A stretch of DNA of 64,000 nucleotides, taken from Siderastrea siderea (lineage: Eukaryota > Cnidaria > Anthozoa > Scleractinia > Rhizangiidae). The notes under the pieces were generated by a model. That model was given only the letters and a program-made list of their open reading frames with translations, had not been told where the DNA came from and ran no database searches. This document shows, one piece after another, positions 49,001-60,347 of this stretch. Both the position numbers and the translations under genes were made by a program. Within the stretch, counting starts at the first letter, position 1, and each line of letters begins with the position of its first letter. The stretch covers positions 18,523,142-18,587,141 of the forward strand of contig OZ034975.1 in assembly GCA_964030785.1 (NCBI GenBank), written 5' to 3'.

Positions 49001-52000
49001 TGGGTAATGATGAGCAAGAAGTAAGAAATAAGGTTTCTCTGCACTATAATAAATTCTGTATTAATTAACAGGCTGCCGGTTCACTTGTAAATTTCCTCAC
49101 AATCTCAATGATGCCAGATTTATTGCACCTCTGTATGATTATACCTTTTGTATTTTTTTAATGCCTTTTAAAATGATCATTGCATAAATAGGTAGTGATA
49201 AATGAAATAGCATTTGGAATCCCAGTGCTCCAAGCTCAATTTTACGTCACCTTTCCAATTATGGCAGTCTTGACAGTTGGCAGGTATAAAATTAATTTTG
49301 GTCGCCAATCTTTGAAGCATTGTTGAAAGAATTGAAAAAAATTTGTGATGTGTACCAGGGTTTTCTAAGGACGGTGCCTCCTTTTGTTACTGCGCATATG
49401 TTCTGCGTATCTCAGGTCTGGTTTGAGGTATTCAAAATTCTTAAGGAATTTGCCTACTAATACGACCCTATTTTTGCACAGTGTGTGCAAATGTATGTGG
49501 AAAAAACAGATCTTAGTAAGGGCTATCAGAATCGAAAAAGATTGTTGGGTGTAACCACACATTTTTCAGAGATAACTGAGCTTAAATACATACATTTTTT
49601 AGAAACTTTTTAACCGATGAAGTCGAGTTAGAGCAGTCGTGTCAAGAGCGTCGACTGGTTTGGTCGGTCAAAATACGTCGTGTAAGGCTCACAAGGTGTG
49701 TATTTCGCTATGGCCCACGGGATGGGATGACGTATTCTGCAGTTAAGCCCATTGATTAGTACACACACGCACACACGATAGGACAGGGGTCCACATAAAA
49801 AGTATCGTAGGTATAGAAGGACACTTCCGCCGAGCAGTGTTGGTTTTGACCGGACTGAAATATCTGTGCAATACTAGTGAAAAAAAGCAAGGAGGACTGA
49901 TAATAACAGGAGGTGAAGTCCAGTGGCACTGTTGATGCTGGTGGGACCAAAGTGTTGCTGAGACATCGTAAGGATAGAATCATTCTCAGTAAAGGTTATG
50001 AAAGGAAAGTTCTGGTGTATGTTGTTGTGGTTATGTTTATTACTTGAAAATGTCTAGCTGCCAACGTTAAGAAAGGTTATTGGCAGGTGGGAAATGAATT
50101 ACAACACGAGGCTGGATCTTCTTGGATAGTATACTATAAGCGGCACAGAAGGATATACCAGTTAGTCTTTTTAATTTTTCTGCTTTACTTTTGATTTTGA
50201 ACTGATTTGTTCGATTTTAGAGTTCGAGACACTGACTTGCTGACTGCGGAAGAGGAAACCAGATTTAACGATTACGTCATAAGACATGCTTTAACGTGTT
50301 TGAGATAAAGCGACGACTTCGCTTTTTACTAATTTCTCCAGTTCGATAATCATGTTTGTATAGTGCCATATTCACAACAGTATATAAATGCTTCGCTTAC
50401 AACTCTTGATAACGGCATGTTCAGTTGTGGACAAAATTTATCTTTAAATTTTAATTTTAATTCAACAAAATATTCAAAGCGATAAGACAGATGAGCTGAG
50501 TCATCCAATTTTAAACATTACGTCATTCGGTAATGCAAAAGACAAAATACTGTCACGTCACGCCGGTTAGCACGTTGAGATTCTGACGATGTGTTTGTCT
50601 TTATCGATAATTATGTTTTTATAGTGCCCTGTTCACGACAGTATATAAATACATTGCTCACAACTCTTGGTAAAAGCATGTTCAGTTGTGGACAAATGTA
50701 TATCAACATTTAATTTTTTAGTTTAATTCAACAAAATTAAATATTCAAAGCGATAAGACAGATGAGCTGAGTCATCAGATTTTAAACGTAACGTCATTCG
50801 GTAACGCAAAGGGCAAAATACTGTCACAATTTTCGTTACGCCAGTTAGCACGTTGAACCAAGTAAAAACATTTGTCAAGGGTGGAGTGGGTCAAAACGAT
50901 TGGTAAATGCCTATAATGCGCTTTCTTGTAACTTGTACAATAGAGCATAGCAATGATTTATTTCGTATTTGCATTCACAATTTGGCTTAACCCTTTAACC
51001 GGCAATCGTACATATATGTACGAAAGGACCCTCGCTTGGTAAACGCTTTCTACAGTTCCGTGATGTGGCCCCTGGACTGTTTCAGTGCATTTTACATGAT
51101 GTTGTTGTTGTGTCTTTGCTTTCGAGTAGATTAGTGAGCGGTAGCTTGTATCAAATTTACCGATTTTTGAGCTTTAAAATTCCACTTTTTGCCATCTGTT
51201 GAGCTTTAAGGAATAGTGCTGGGTGTGATTCTCTTCAACTGACCTTAAACAGGAATCAATACTTGCAATTCTGAAGATGAATGTTCGAGGGAAGGAAAAC
51301 AAGTACGTCTGACTCGCAATGGCGATTGACTCTTGGGGAAGAAGTAGCTTTGGGGGCTGAGTGCCCTTTCAGAGTTGAAATTCGAAATAATTTGTTGCTC
51401 TGTTTGAAAGACCATTTGATGGTGAACATTTTGATATGTGGTTTAATGGCCCTAGGAGTTATAGTATAGAAGCTGTCTGCATATTTACGCAACAGACTTG
51501 CAGGAATAACAATTCCTTAAAAAATCTGCCGGTTAAGGAGCCCTTGACATGATTAAAGGAAACTGTGCACAAAGCGTGGTTCCCAGGTATGGGGAAAAGT
51601 TCAATTCTTTTGGGCTGTTACGGTGCCCATACTGATCAATCATGAAGATGTGGTTACTTTTATATTGGGAAATTTGTCGCCCATTTTTTGAAATACGTCT
51701 GTTTTGAGAATTTTTGTTCCGGGTTTTGAGGAAGACCGACCAAAAGACAGGGAAAAATGATCTTGAGTGAAGAATGCATAGTCTGTGGAGCTATGTTTGG
51801 TGAGGAGAGGATGAATAATTCAGTTGACCTCCTTTCCAGGGTATTGGTCGCCTTTTCAGTTGGTCAAATTTAAACGTTAGTTACAGTTACACACTTTTAC
51901 TGCAACTTGCTGTTACAGATGCTTGAAAGTTATTGAAGCTGCAGTCACGCACCGCTCGGCCTATGTTTTAGAATTAGGGTTGCTTAAATGTCTCTGAACA

Positions 52001-55000
52001 GTGGGTGGTTATAGCCACATTTTTCTTTTTAGATTTCAGTAGGTCTTTTCCCCATAGTTATAACCTTTGCAAAATACGTCTGTATTAGGACCCACCATCC
52101 TTAAAGAGAGAGAATGATCCAGCCACAAAGCTAATTTTGAAGAAAACTGATTCTGAATAATTTTGCGGGTATTTTTTTGGCTAATTCAAACTTCTGTGTA
52201 TTTTGTGAGTCAGTTAGAAATTTAAAAATGGTTCGCTCAATCTCTGTGTAGTTGTGATACTATTATTTAAATTTTCAGTCATGTATCTCTCCTTTCTTCA
52301 GAGTGATTAAAATACCTGTTACCATCAACCTTAAAGTGTGAGCAGGAGGGAACATTTTTGTCACTGATGAAGGTTGACATATGCCAAGGAAAATTTGGCG
52401 ACAAATCTATATATTAAAACATAAATCCACCCAACACTTTCAATTCCTAAATCTGCTGTATGAACACCATACACTTGTGCTTTAATGAAGTCCTGCTAAA
52501 GCCATCCCACTAGACAGATGGCTTCCTGCTAACCATAAGATGTGAATGAAAACCATTAATGGCTTTCTTATTGATATATTAACGTTGTAAGGTATTAAGT
52601 CATTGTGCCGTTTTCCACAGGGTGTCTTTGATAATGACTGTGATGAAACTACCGATGCTAGACCAAGGCTAAGAAGTAAGCGTTCACAGAGTACGCCTGC
52701 ACACCAGGAGGAGCCTTGTCTAAAGGATGTCCGTCGGCCATTCACACCGCAGCCTCCTCCTCCAACACAGCACTCACTCCTTGAACTTGCACAGGTATTT
52801 ACTTTGATAAGCTGTTGGAGTGTGTCTCAATTGAGTGTCAAAAGTATTTTGTGTCTGCTTTGGTTTTGCTTTACTTCGCTTTGTGATTTTTTGGGTCTTA
52901 CTTTGGGTAGAAAACACAGAATTTTTTTTTTTTCAAAAAACTTGCTCCATTTTCTCAAGCCATTATAAATAAGACCGAAACCAATTGTGACTTGCTCATA
53001 TGCATTTTCCCTTGCTTGATTTGGAATTTAGATGATAAGTTCATTGTGTAATTTGCATCTGTTGTGATTAGCGACACTTAGTTGAAAGCCACTCTATTCA
53101 GTTATTCTTGTGACTCTGCTAACATAGTCTGGCAACAGCACCTCACTAGTTCATGCACCTGTATGCGAATTTTCTAACACTGTTTTGTCCATGCTATTTG
53201 AAGGGTTGGTAGTCCCCCAAGGGTTGTGGAGAGAGTCTGGAAAAAAAATTAGTGGTCCAAGTTTGTGGTTTGGTAGGGTGTTTTAATCCAAAATGAATAC
53301 CTTGTACCTTTTAGGGCATGAATTGACAGGAAAAGTTACACATGTACTTCCCATAATTGCAGGTGAAAATGAATTCGAGCCATGCCCTCAAAACAAGGTT
53401 CCAATACCTTTAAGGGGGCTCCTTTCAAAATTTCCTATGAGCAGCACCCCATCATTTTTATATAGGAGTCCCCAGCTCCCCTCCCCCGGGGAGATTAAAG
53501 CCCTTAGACTGGATACAAAACTCTGCAGTTTGTCTCTCTCCACTCAGGTTTGGTTGGTATGTGGGGTGGGGCTTGTGGGAAGTGAGGTACAGTGATTTCT
53601 TAGGGTAGAGTACAGGAAGTGGTGGGATGCAGGAGATTGCTCTAATTTGTACGAAGGAGTGAAATCACACTGTGGCATTGCAGGACCAGTGTGAGGATTC
53701 TGGCATCATCCGATGACCGAATGAGACAAATAGTTAGCGACAGAACCCTCTTTTGAAGTATCAAAATACTGTCTAGTCACTTTCATTGGACTAGCATAAC
53801 ATCTAAGAGGGAATAGGAGTAACTCCTTAAGCCAATCATAGCCTGCGAGCAAGCTCTCAGCGGGTGCTCATTTGGGGCCCCCCAAGGGCTTGCTCACAGA
53901 CTAAGCCAATCAGTTCTAAGCAAACCAGAGGTAATTTTAAGGCTGATCTGGTTATAATAATTTTGTTCCATTTTTTGATTTCAGATGTGTTCTGAGCTTG
54001 ATAACGAATCTGTGTCATCCACACAACCTTCAGTGTCTGAGGACAAACACATCACATTCCAACAAGGAACCAATGACACGATGAGTGAATCTGAAGATGA
54101 TGACATTGGATCGGAAGAGTTGATGTGCAATGAAAACATTGATGTAAATGACAAAGAGTCTGACGACTCTGATGAAGAAGAGTTAACAAACCGCGTGTTT
54201 CCTCAGCAGAGGTTCTCACCTGTTCCTTTTACAGCAAGGCGGAGTCAGACCCCAGATATTGGCAAAATCAGGTACTCTCCTATTGCATTTCCTGCCAAGA
54301 GGGCAGTGACACCCAACATATATGAGCAGATGATTGGAAAGGGCCACTCTCGTGACATTTCTTCTTCTAAACCTCCTTCTAAAATGGATGACTTTGGATT
54401 TAGGGAACCAAAAGGGTTGCCTCACTCAAACAGAAATAGTGAAAAAAGTGAAAGTGCAACTTCACTGAGCGGTCAGTTTGTCCGGCCAAAACTACCAACG
54501 ACAAAGAGCAATTCCCCTGGCCTTACAGTGAGTGGGTATTTCCAGCCAACAGGATCTGTATTTAGACCAAGCCAGCCTTTTTGCAGTAGTGCGACTTCAA
54601 AGTTTCCTCCATCTTCTAAGAGTGTTTCAAGCTCCACAGATCCATCGTTCTCACAACCAGCAATGTTTCCAAGCCACATTATAAAATTCTCTTCTGGATT
54701 GAATGTATCTCCCACAACCAGCGTCACAGGCAACCCAGCAGTAGCACCCCCCAGTTTGCCATTTAGAAGCAGCAGTCATGGGGGTGTTTCAAGAGTAGCA
54801 TTTCAACACCAGAAGGAATTGGTTCAATCAAATGCTGGAAATGCACCAAGTGGTTATGTTTCAACCACAGACAGTTCAACACCTACTGTTCCTATTCCAG
54901 GTCAGCCAACATGGCCAGTGTCATCTGCGCCCACTTCCTTAGCGCCCTTGACAGTTTCTGTTGGAACTCCATCTTTTCCTCCATTTCACCAATCTGTAAA

Positions 55001-58000
55001 GGGCACTCCTGCTCTTTCACCAGGACCCAAGGGAGGGCATCTAAAAGCAATTGCACCACTACTGTCACCTCCATTTATGGCGACATCACCCAGTGGCCTG
55101 GACGGTGGAGACCAAGCAGCAGCAAGGGTGCTCTTGGCAAAGAAACCAGCGCCTCTTTCGGGTTTGGTTGTCGGGCAATCTCCTGGAAAGCGTGGTATGG
55201 TTTCTGACGTGAAACAAGGATTTCCCTCCCCTGGAGGTATGGGGTATTACAATGTAAGCCCTGTTACATTAAGCACAAATCAGGGGATGGTGCCTCCACG
55301 TTTACAGAGCCCAACACCTTTACAAAGCCTAGCACAAGCACCTCCACCAAGACCAGCTCGTGTTTCGCCAAGACCAGCAGCACCCAGCCCTTCTCAGCTG
55401 TCACCTAAAGGAGCAAAATTTTTCACAGGACCTTGTGCAAATGCAGACAGGGTCACAACAAGCACTACACCTCCTAGAATTGCAAGTCACACAGGGACAC
55501 CAGCCTCCAGTTGGGAAGCCATAAAAACTGAATGTTCAACAGCTGTTGAAGCTCCTCTAGGTGACCAGACTGTTTCAGCCCCTGTGGATGCACAGGCAAC
55601 ACAAAAAGTATCTTCCAGTGCAGATAATGGTGACTTAAAGGAGCCATCTAAGGGACAAGTGAATTCCAGACCAATACTCAAGAGATTTATAGCTGATGGA
55701 ATGGAAGAGTAAGTTTTTCTTTCTTTCTGTTAGCTTAACCCTATTCAGACAGGGTTTTTTTTGGTCTTCTGGGACCAGGGGGTGGGGTGGGGTGAGGGGG
55801 GTGGGGCTGATTTGGCCCCCACCTCTTAACTCCGAGAATATTAAAGCTATGACCACAAAACTTGGAGGGCGGATAATACATCCAAAAGTGTTTCCTTTGA
55901 GGTCTGCAACATCAGGTTCTAAAATGGTAGCCATCTTGGATCCGCCATCTTGGATTTTTTTAATTTTTCCAGAACCTTTGAAATTGACCAAAAAGTAACC
56001 AAAATCAATAAAAGAGCACCAAAATGATTTAACAATGCACAACTTACTTCCGAAAAGTTATACTTTTTCACTGAAAAGGTGAAAATTTAAAATTCTGAAA
56101 AAAACAGCCTGTCAAAAAGTGGTTGCCATGGTAATGTCAAACTTGATGGACAAGCACTTGCTATGCCAAATTGTTTCCAGATTTAGGAAAAGTCACCAAG
56201 TTAGATGGATTTAGCTTGCTCATGAAAAAAGTTATAAACGTCCAAAGTCAGTACAGAAACAATGCCCCCCCCCTTCCCCCCCCCCCCCCCGCCGGTTTGA
56301 ATAGGGTTAAATCTTCTTTATACAATGTAGATGCATATTATGGGGTGAGAGTACCTAAAACTAATGTTTATGGTAAGGGTCCAAAATTAAAACTCAGTTC
56401 TGATGAGTAGAACACTCATAATAAGACTTAAGTATCTGTGTACAGTGCATCATCTTTTCCATTGAAGCATGGATATGTGGCTCAAAAATACGACCTGAAG
56501 CATGGCATGATTAGCTAGCAAAGACATGCATAAAGATGAACTCTCGCACCTGTAACTGTTGACCAGAAACGATTTAGGATAAGACTTTAAGACTTTGTTT
56601 TCAATGACATCAATTTGTTTAATGTTATGAGATTTAGTCAACCACTGTTAAGCATGGTTCATTTGAATTCAGTAACAAAACTCACTTCGAGTGTCAGTTT
56701 GTGTATTGGGCCATGAGACTTCGATTTTTTTAAAACAAGGTCATGTGTCCATTAAATGTTGATACAAGCAAGATTAGGGATGGACTATCTATTTTTGAGG
56801 GGATGGAGTTGGGCAAATACTTCCAAAGGATCGTGCACAGCAAAAGAAAGCTGAGAATTATATTTGCAAAGTAGTGAAAGATAGTTCATTCAAAACATTT
56901 GGTCACTAATAACATTCGAAATAAAATGATCCATTCCTTAAGTGTTTCTTTGGCCTCACGGTTGTGTCCCCACCCATCATCAGTTTTACACGTATTAAGA
57001 CCTGAATTTCTTGTTCATTTCCCTAGAGTTCTGTCAGAGGTGAATTTTGAAAGGCAGTTTGCAGAACTTCCTGAATACACTCCTCACCAGCAGCAGGGTC
57101 GTGAAGGCCATCATAGAGCATTAAACAACAGGCATGGTCTTGTTTCAGGGAGCAAACTAAACCCTGCTGATGGGGGCACTCAGACGGTGAATCTGTCTCC
57201 AGAGAGAGCTGTCTCTGCCTGTTCAGTATTAGAAGGAAATCATTCTGTGGGTCTCAGAGCAAGCAGTATGCCAAGTCTTGAAGCTCTAGCAGAGGTGGCT
57301 GCCCTGGAGGAAGGAGTTAGTCTGAAGGAGGCAGAAAGAGATAACAGGGGAGATCCCCATCCAGCAGAACCCAGCAGCCCTACCCTCTCCTCCCACAAGA
57401 AGCCAGTAGACCAAAGGCGCAGCGTGGTGCTACAGTTGTTCCACGATCATGGATATTTCCCACCTGACAACATCACAACTGTGTTCCAACAGCGACGTGC
57501 AGATTTGTTTCCAACGAAGGCAGCTTTGCAGCTTAAGATCAGAGAGGTTAGGCAAAAGATAATGCACAACAGTGGAGCAAATGGCAAGTAAGCTAGGTGC
57601 AGTAACAGCCATCTCCACAGTTAGTGTTTGGTATGCTGTGCAGTTATTGCACAGGATACCCCTTCTCTAAGAATGTTCCAATGCCACACCCAGACCCTGT
57701 ACTCACTGAATAACTAGACAAACTTAAGTTCTGAATATGACAAAGATTATGCATTATTATATAATGCGATTCATTGGTAAGTCCCCTTTTCCTCCTGTTA
57801 TTTCTTTCACTTTTCCCAGTCAATCTCATCCATATTTTATTGGCTATGACTTCCATTCAACTCTAATTTGTGGAAGAATTCTTAAATATGTAACAGCTGT
57901 AGACTAATTTTATTAGTGCTTTCTTTTAAAGGGATTTCCAGAAATAACTTACTGACATTGCAGCGAATCGCTTCAGAAAACAAATAATAATAAATAAATA

Positions 58001-60347
58001 ACTTTATTAATGTGTCAAGAAACCTTAGCATGTGTGCTAATTGGTGACACAAAGTAATTAAAGTAACTAAGGTAATTACATACAAAACATAAGTACGTAT
58101 CCAACATAAATACAAAACGCACAACAGTGGGGCGATACAAAATGCACAACAGTGCAAATACAAAACGTAGGTAACTTGGAAAGCAGAGAGTTTATCGTAG
58201 CCATGAGCCGATAGATTTCACCTTTGTTTGATTGGCTGGACATTCTGGAAAAGTTTCTGCATTTTCCAAAATAATGTCACAGTGAAATATTATCAGTGAA
58301 AGTTGATGATAAGAAAGATACAGTCGCCTCGAAATTTAGTCTCTACTTCATCTTATCGAGTGACGTGATACCTACCCGACTTTTTTGATGCACGATTTCC
58401 TGAAAACTTGCGCAATCTAAATGTAAAGTTTCAGTGGCCAATTAAGAGGGCTTTTGTTAAAGCTCATAATTTATATACAATTTGCCATATTATAGCAAAT
58501 CTATGAGGAACCCGCTCTGAAAAAATGTCGCACATTCAACTCCTTTCATCGAGGGTCCGAGAAACATATTGCTTCCGTCAGTAAGACATATCTCGATGAT
58601 TGATTTCCTAGCTGTCTTCAGGAAACAGCAGCGATTAGTGAAGTTGAGAGTTTAATAAATCAATTACTCTATTTCCATTCCTTTGTTGGATATCCAACTC
58701 GTTAGTTATCACCTCGTATCCAATGCACGCTTGTGGAATAACTGTTGTTAACCCTTTAAACCCTGATATGAAAATGCATATTCTCCTTACTGTTGTCAAT
58801 ACATTTCGGATGGAACTGGTAAGAAGAATTTGTCTAAATATCAACACATCTCATCCTTGGCGATTGTTTCCTTTATTCTCATCACTTGAATGTTTGAACT
58901 AGCAACGATGATGTAAAGAGAAATTTCGTTTTCGTCACGATTAGGGCTTAGAGCAGTTTTCAATTGAGTGTCGAAAGTAATTCTCGTTTTGCTTTGGTTT
59001 TACTTTACTTCGCTCTGTGATTGGTTAAAAAATCTCGCGCCACTTTCTCGATCAATCAGAAGTAAAACTCAAACCAATTGTGACTTGCTCGCGCGCGTTT
59101 TCCCGCGCTTGGCGCTGGTTACATGTATTTGCTTCGAGTTCTGATTGGTTTGTTGGGTAATTTGTGTTTGTTGTGATTGGCTGGGGTAATTACTTTGGTT
59201 TTGGTTTTACGACACTCATTTGAAAAGCGCTCTAAAGGGTTAATTATTCTTGACTGGACTTGTAAAATTGTTGTTATTTGGAGAAGTGCGCTAAAGTATC
59301 GCAGTTTTTGTGATAGCATGAAGTTACTGTAGTGACATTGCATAGACCAAAACTAATTTAATGTCATATTTGTTGGATGTCTGATAGACTGGGCCGACTA
59401 CCGTCTGGCGAATGTAGACTGTTTGCTCAGTCATTAGGGACACTGTGTTATATTGCATAGCTTTCTTGAAAATTACTAAAGTTAAGTTGTGTTTGCGAAT
59501 AAACAGTAAGAAAATTAATCACATTTCAGTCTTGTAGGTAACTAATTTGGGATTTAGTAAGGTTCCCTTGGACTCTTTTGCAAAGTTTAATGTATATAAG
59601 TGTTTCTTAAAAGGTCTTTTAGAAGTGGGCTTGTTAGAATTTCTTCTGGTTCTATTTTGGTTTTCCCGGGGTATTTAAACCGAAGGTCATGTACTCCGTT
59701 ACTTTAATGTAAGTTATTTGACAGCGGAAACGCCACAATATTGACTTTGTGTTTGGACGCCACCTTGGATGTTGATCGGCGCCGAACCTTCCCACGGCTT
59801 CCTCCGAGCAAGATGCTCGAGACTTCGTCGGAAAACTTCGGCAAAATTCAATTTGGCGTCCGACACAAATTGATATGGGCCTGGACACATAGTGGTAACG
59901 TACATGGAGTACTCACTGTGTTATTTATTGAGTTGACTGAGTGTATAGTTGTAACAACTGAGAAGGTTGTAGAGTGATTTTATGGTGGATGTACATAATA
60001 CGGTTTCATTTCTTTTTAACTTGCATAGTAGGAAAATTATGTTCCTAGAACTTAGTGATTGTATACAGCAGAGAAACAGTATAAGTAAGCGCTGTGGAAT
60101 TTATATTGTTATAGATGTTTAATTAATTATAGTAAGACTATTCTACACATAAACAAGAGTGATAAAGTTGCCCAATTGGGTGTGGTCACGTATTTTGTGG
60201 ACTTATGCCTTGTCTTTTGTTACGACTTTCAAAGTTGAAAATCACTGTGTCAAACATCCTTTCATTTTATTCAGGGGACTCGTGAAGAGCTCGCCCTCGC
60301 CATCGCCACCCATAATTACTCAAGCATCTGCTGTCCATGCAGGCTAA
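43859..60347 (+). CDS. CIC: Capicua transcriptional repressor (CIC), 7-8 coding exons
   Basis: Exons: 43859-46006, 47568-47768, 48271-48379, 48968-49020, 52621-52794, 53985-55708, 57027-57591, the last either stopping at TAA 57589 (1657 aa) or ending at 57587 and joined to 60275-60347 (1680 aa). All junctions are GT-AG with matching phase. The protein is a nuclear HMG-box repressor that silences RTK/ERK target genes and is relieved by ERK. Blocks: C-clamp-like [13 protein letters not shown]...SRHLS (about 235-270), a PWxxLVP motif (about 609-623), a basic KRTRSAS patch before the HMG box (about 727-808), long Ser/Pro-rich linkers with SP/TP sites, and C1 (about 1598-1649). HMG and C1 sequences are nearly those of vertebrate CIC. 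The start ATG lies 5 nt after a splice acceptor (43852-43853), so at least one upstream exon exists. Confidence 0.95.
46059..46304. mobile_element. roughly 240-bp TIR MITE family, copy 3
   Basis: It begins CTGGGGCCCGTATCTTGAAAC and ends ATTTCAAGAAACAGTGGCCCCTGG. It belongs to the same family as 14811-15054 and 39694-39938. It inserts about 50 bp into intron 1 of CIC. Confidence 0.7.
47568..48379 (+). CDS. CIC: CIC exons B and C: HMG box
   Basis: Exon B (47568-47768, 67 codons) carries [19 protein letters not shown], the [13 protein letters not shown] helix, and [10 protein letters not shown]. Exon C (48271-48379) continues [15 protein letters not shown] then KDRKKSPRK. The HMG box is split after AAQ. 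The [11 protein letters not shown] and [13 protein letters not shown] signatures are specific to Capicua among HMG-box proteins. This domain binds TGAATGAA-type octamers together with C1. Exon D (48968-49020, 17 codons) is acidic and follows. Confidence 0.96.
49363..49565. repeat. possible TE end (CTAAGGACGGTGCC)
   Basis: CTAAGGACGGTGCCTCC begins a block that includes ATATGTTCTGCGTATCTCAGG and a GTGTGGTTACACC part. A loose inverse (GACCCACCATCCTTAAA) is found near 52090, which could make a decayed 2.7-kb element in intron 4. The match is short and the call is weak. Confidence 0.35.
50343..50856. repeat. direct duplication of about 250 bp in CIC intron 4
   Basis: Copy 1 runs about 50343-50578 and copy 2 about 50603-50856. 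They share TCGATAATnATGTTTnTATAGTGCC, CAGTATATAAAT, TTCAGTTGTGGACAAA, AAGCGATAAGACAGATGAGC, and GTTAGCACGTTGA in the same order. Each contains a TATATAA box-like string. Divergence is moderate. It may be a tandem duplication or two terminal repeats of a lost element. Confidence 0.75.
50993..51540. repeat. possible TIR element with CGTACATATATGTACG palindrome
   Basis: CCTTTAACCGGCAATC at the left resembles the inverse of CTGCCGGTTAAGG at the right. A perfect 16-bp palindrome CGTACATATATGTACG lies just inside the left end (about 51008-51023). Ends and target duplication are not firm. Confidence 0.4.
52621..52794 (+). CDS. CIC: CIC exon E
   Basis: 58 codons in phase 0 between TTTTCCACAG and GTATTT. 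The peptide begins [20 protein letters not shown] and contains [21 protein letters not shown] (20 residues or less shown). It links the acidic exon D to the long Ser/Pro-rich exon F. No folded domain is expected. It was retained as coding because of phase fit on both sides and CIC-like composition. Confidence 0.85.
52830..53095. repeat. dispersed element copy (CAATTGAGTGTC family)
   Basis: It shares with 58950-59233 the ordered blocks TCAATTGAGTGTC, TGCTTTGGTTTTGCTTTACTTCGCT, AAACCAATTGTGACTTGCTC and TTGTGATTAGCGACACT. This copy is the more diverged. A partial third copy lies at about 16590-16684. Confidence 0.65.
53839..53903. mobile_element. 65-bp MITE, 9-bp TSD
   Basis: It starts TAGCCTGCGAGCAAGC and ends GCTTGCTCACAGACTA, inverted with two mismatches. 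AGCCAATCA is duplicated exactly at 53830-53838 and 53904-53912. It ends only about 80 bp before CIC exon F. It is too small to encode anything. Confidence 0.8.
53985..55708 (+). CDS. CIC: CIC exon F: Ser/Pro-rich linker
   Basis: 574 codons plus two bases, entered in phase 0 at TTGATTTCAG and left at GA/GTAAGT. It starts acidic ([23 protein letters not shown]), followed by [16 protein letters not shown] and [15 protein letters not shown], repeated FSP/YSP motifs typical of CIC. The rest is low-complexity Ser/Pro/Thr with many SP and TP dipeptides and no folded domain. It ends [14 protein letters not shown], running into the next exon's [17 protein letters not shown], the conserved lead-in to C1. 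Confidence 0.92.
55739..56306. mobile_element. 568-bp TIR element with TTAA target
   Basis: TTAA (55735-55738) precedes CCCTATTCAGAC, and TTTGAATAGGG is followed by TTAA (56307-56310). TTAA targets are used by piggyBac and Kolobok transposons. Poly-G and poly-C stretches lie just inside the two ends. No transposase remains. It lies in CIC intron 6, 27 bp after exon F. Confidence 0.7.
57027..57591 (+). CDS. CIC: CIC exon G: C1 domain and first possible stop
   Basis: Entered one base into a Glu codon. It begins [19 protein letters not shown]. The C1 motif near the end reads [19 protein letters not shown] then [20 protein letters not shown], almost as in vertebrates. C1 cooperates with the HMG box for DNA binding. 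The exon can be read to TAA at 57589-57591, eight residues past C1. The same bases form a consensus donor, CAA/GTAAGC, with the GT at 57588-57589. Confidence 0.93.
58950..59233. mobile_element. 284-bp TIR element (CAATTGAGTGTC family)
   Basis: AGAGCAGTTTTCAATTGAGTGTCG at the left is inverted as CGACACTCATTTGAAAAGCGCTCT at the right with few mismatches. Blocks inside match 52830-53095. It sits in the possible last CIC intron. Confidence 0.7.
59737..59875. repeat. inverted repeat with GGACGCCA arms
   Basis: TTTGTGTTTGGACGCCA at the left and TGGCGTCCGACACAAATT at the right are inverted. GTACTCC/GGAGTAC-like outer sequences (59690, 59910) may be a wider pair. No target duplication was found. Confidence 0.45.
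60275..60347 (+). CDS. CIC: candidate last CIC exon, alternative C-terminus
   Basis: It follows TTTCATTTTATTCAG. Joined to 57587, the split codon AA+G gives Lys, and then [14 protein letters not shown] plus nine more residues to TAA at 60345-60347. The phase is right, the donor and acceptor are both strong, and a Ser/Pro-rich tail beyond C1 also exists in vertebrate CIC. I infer this is the spliced form and the stop at 57589 the intron-retained form. Confidence 0.6.
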
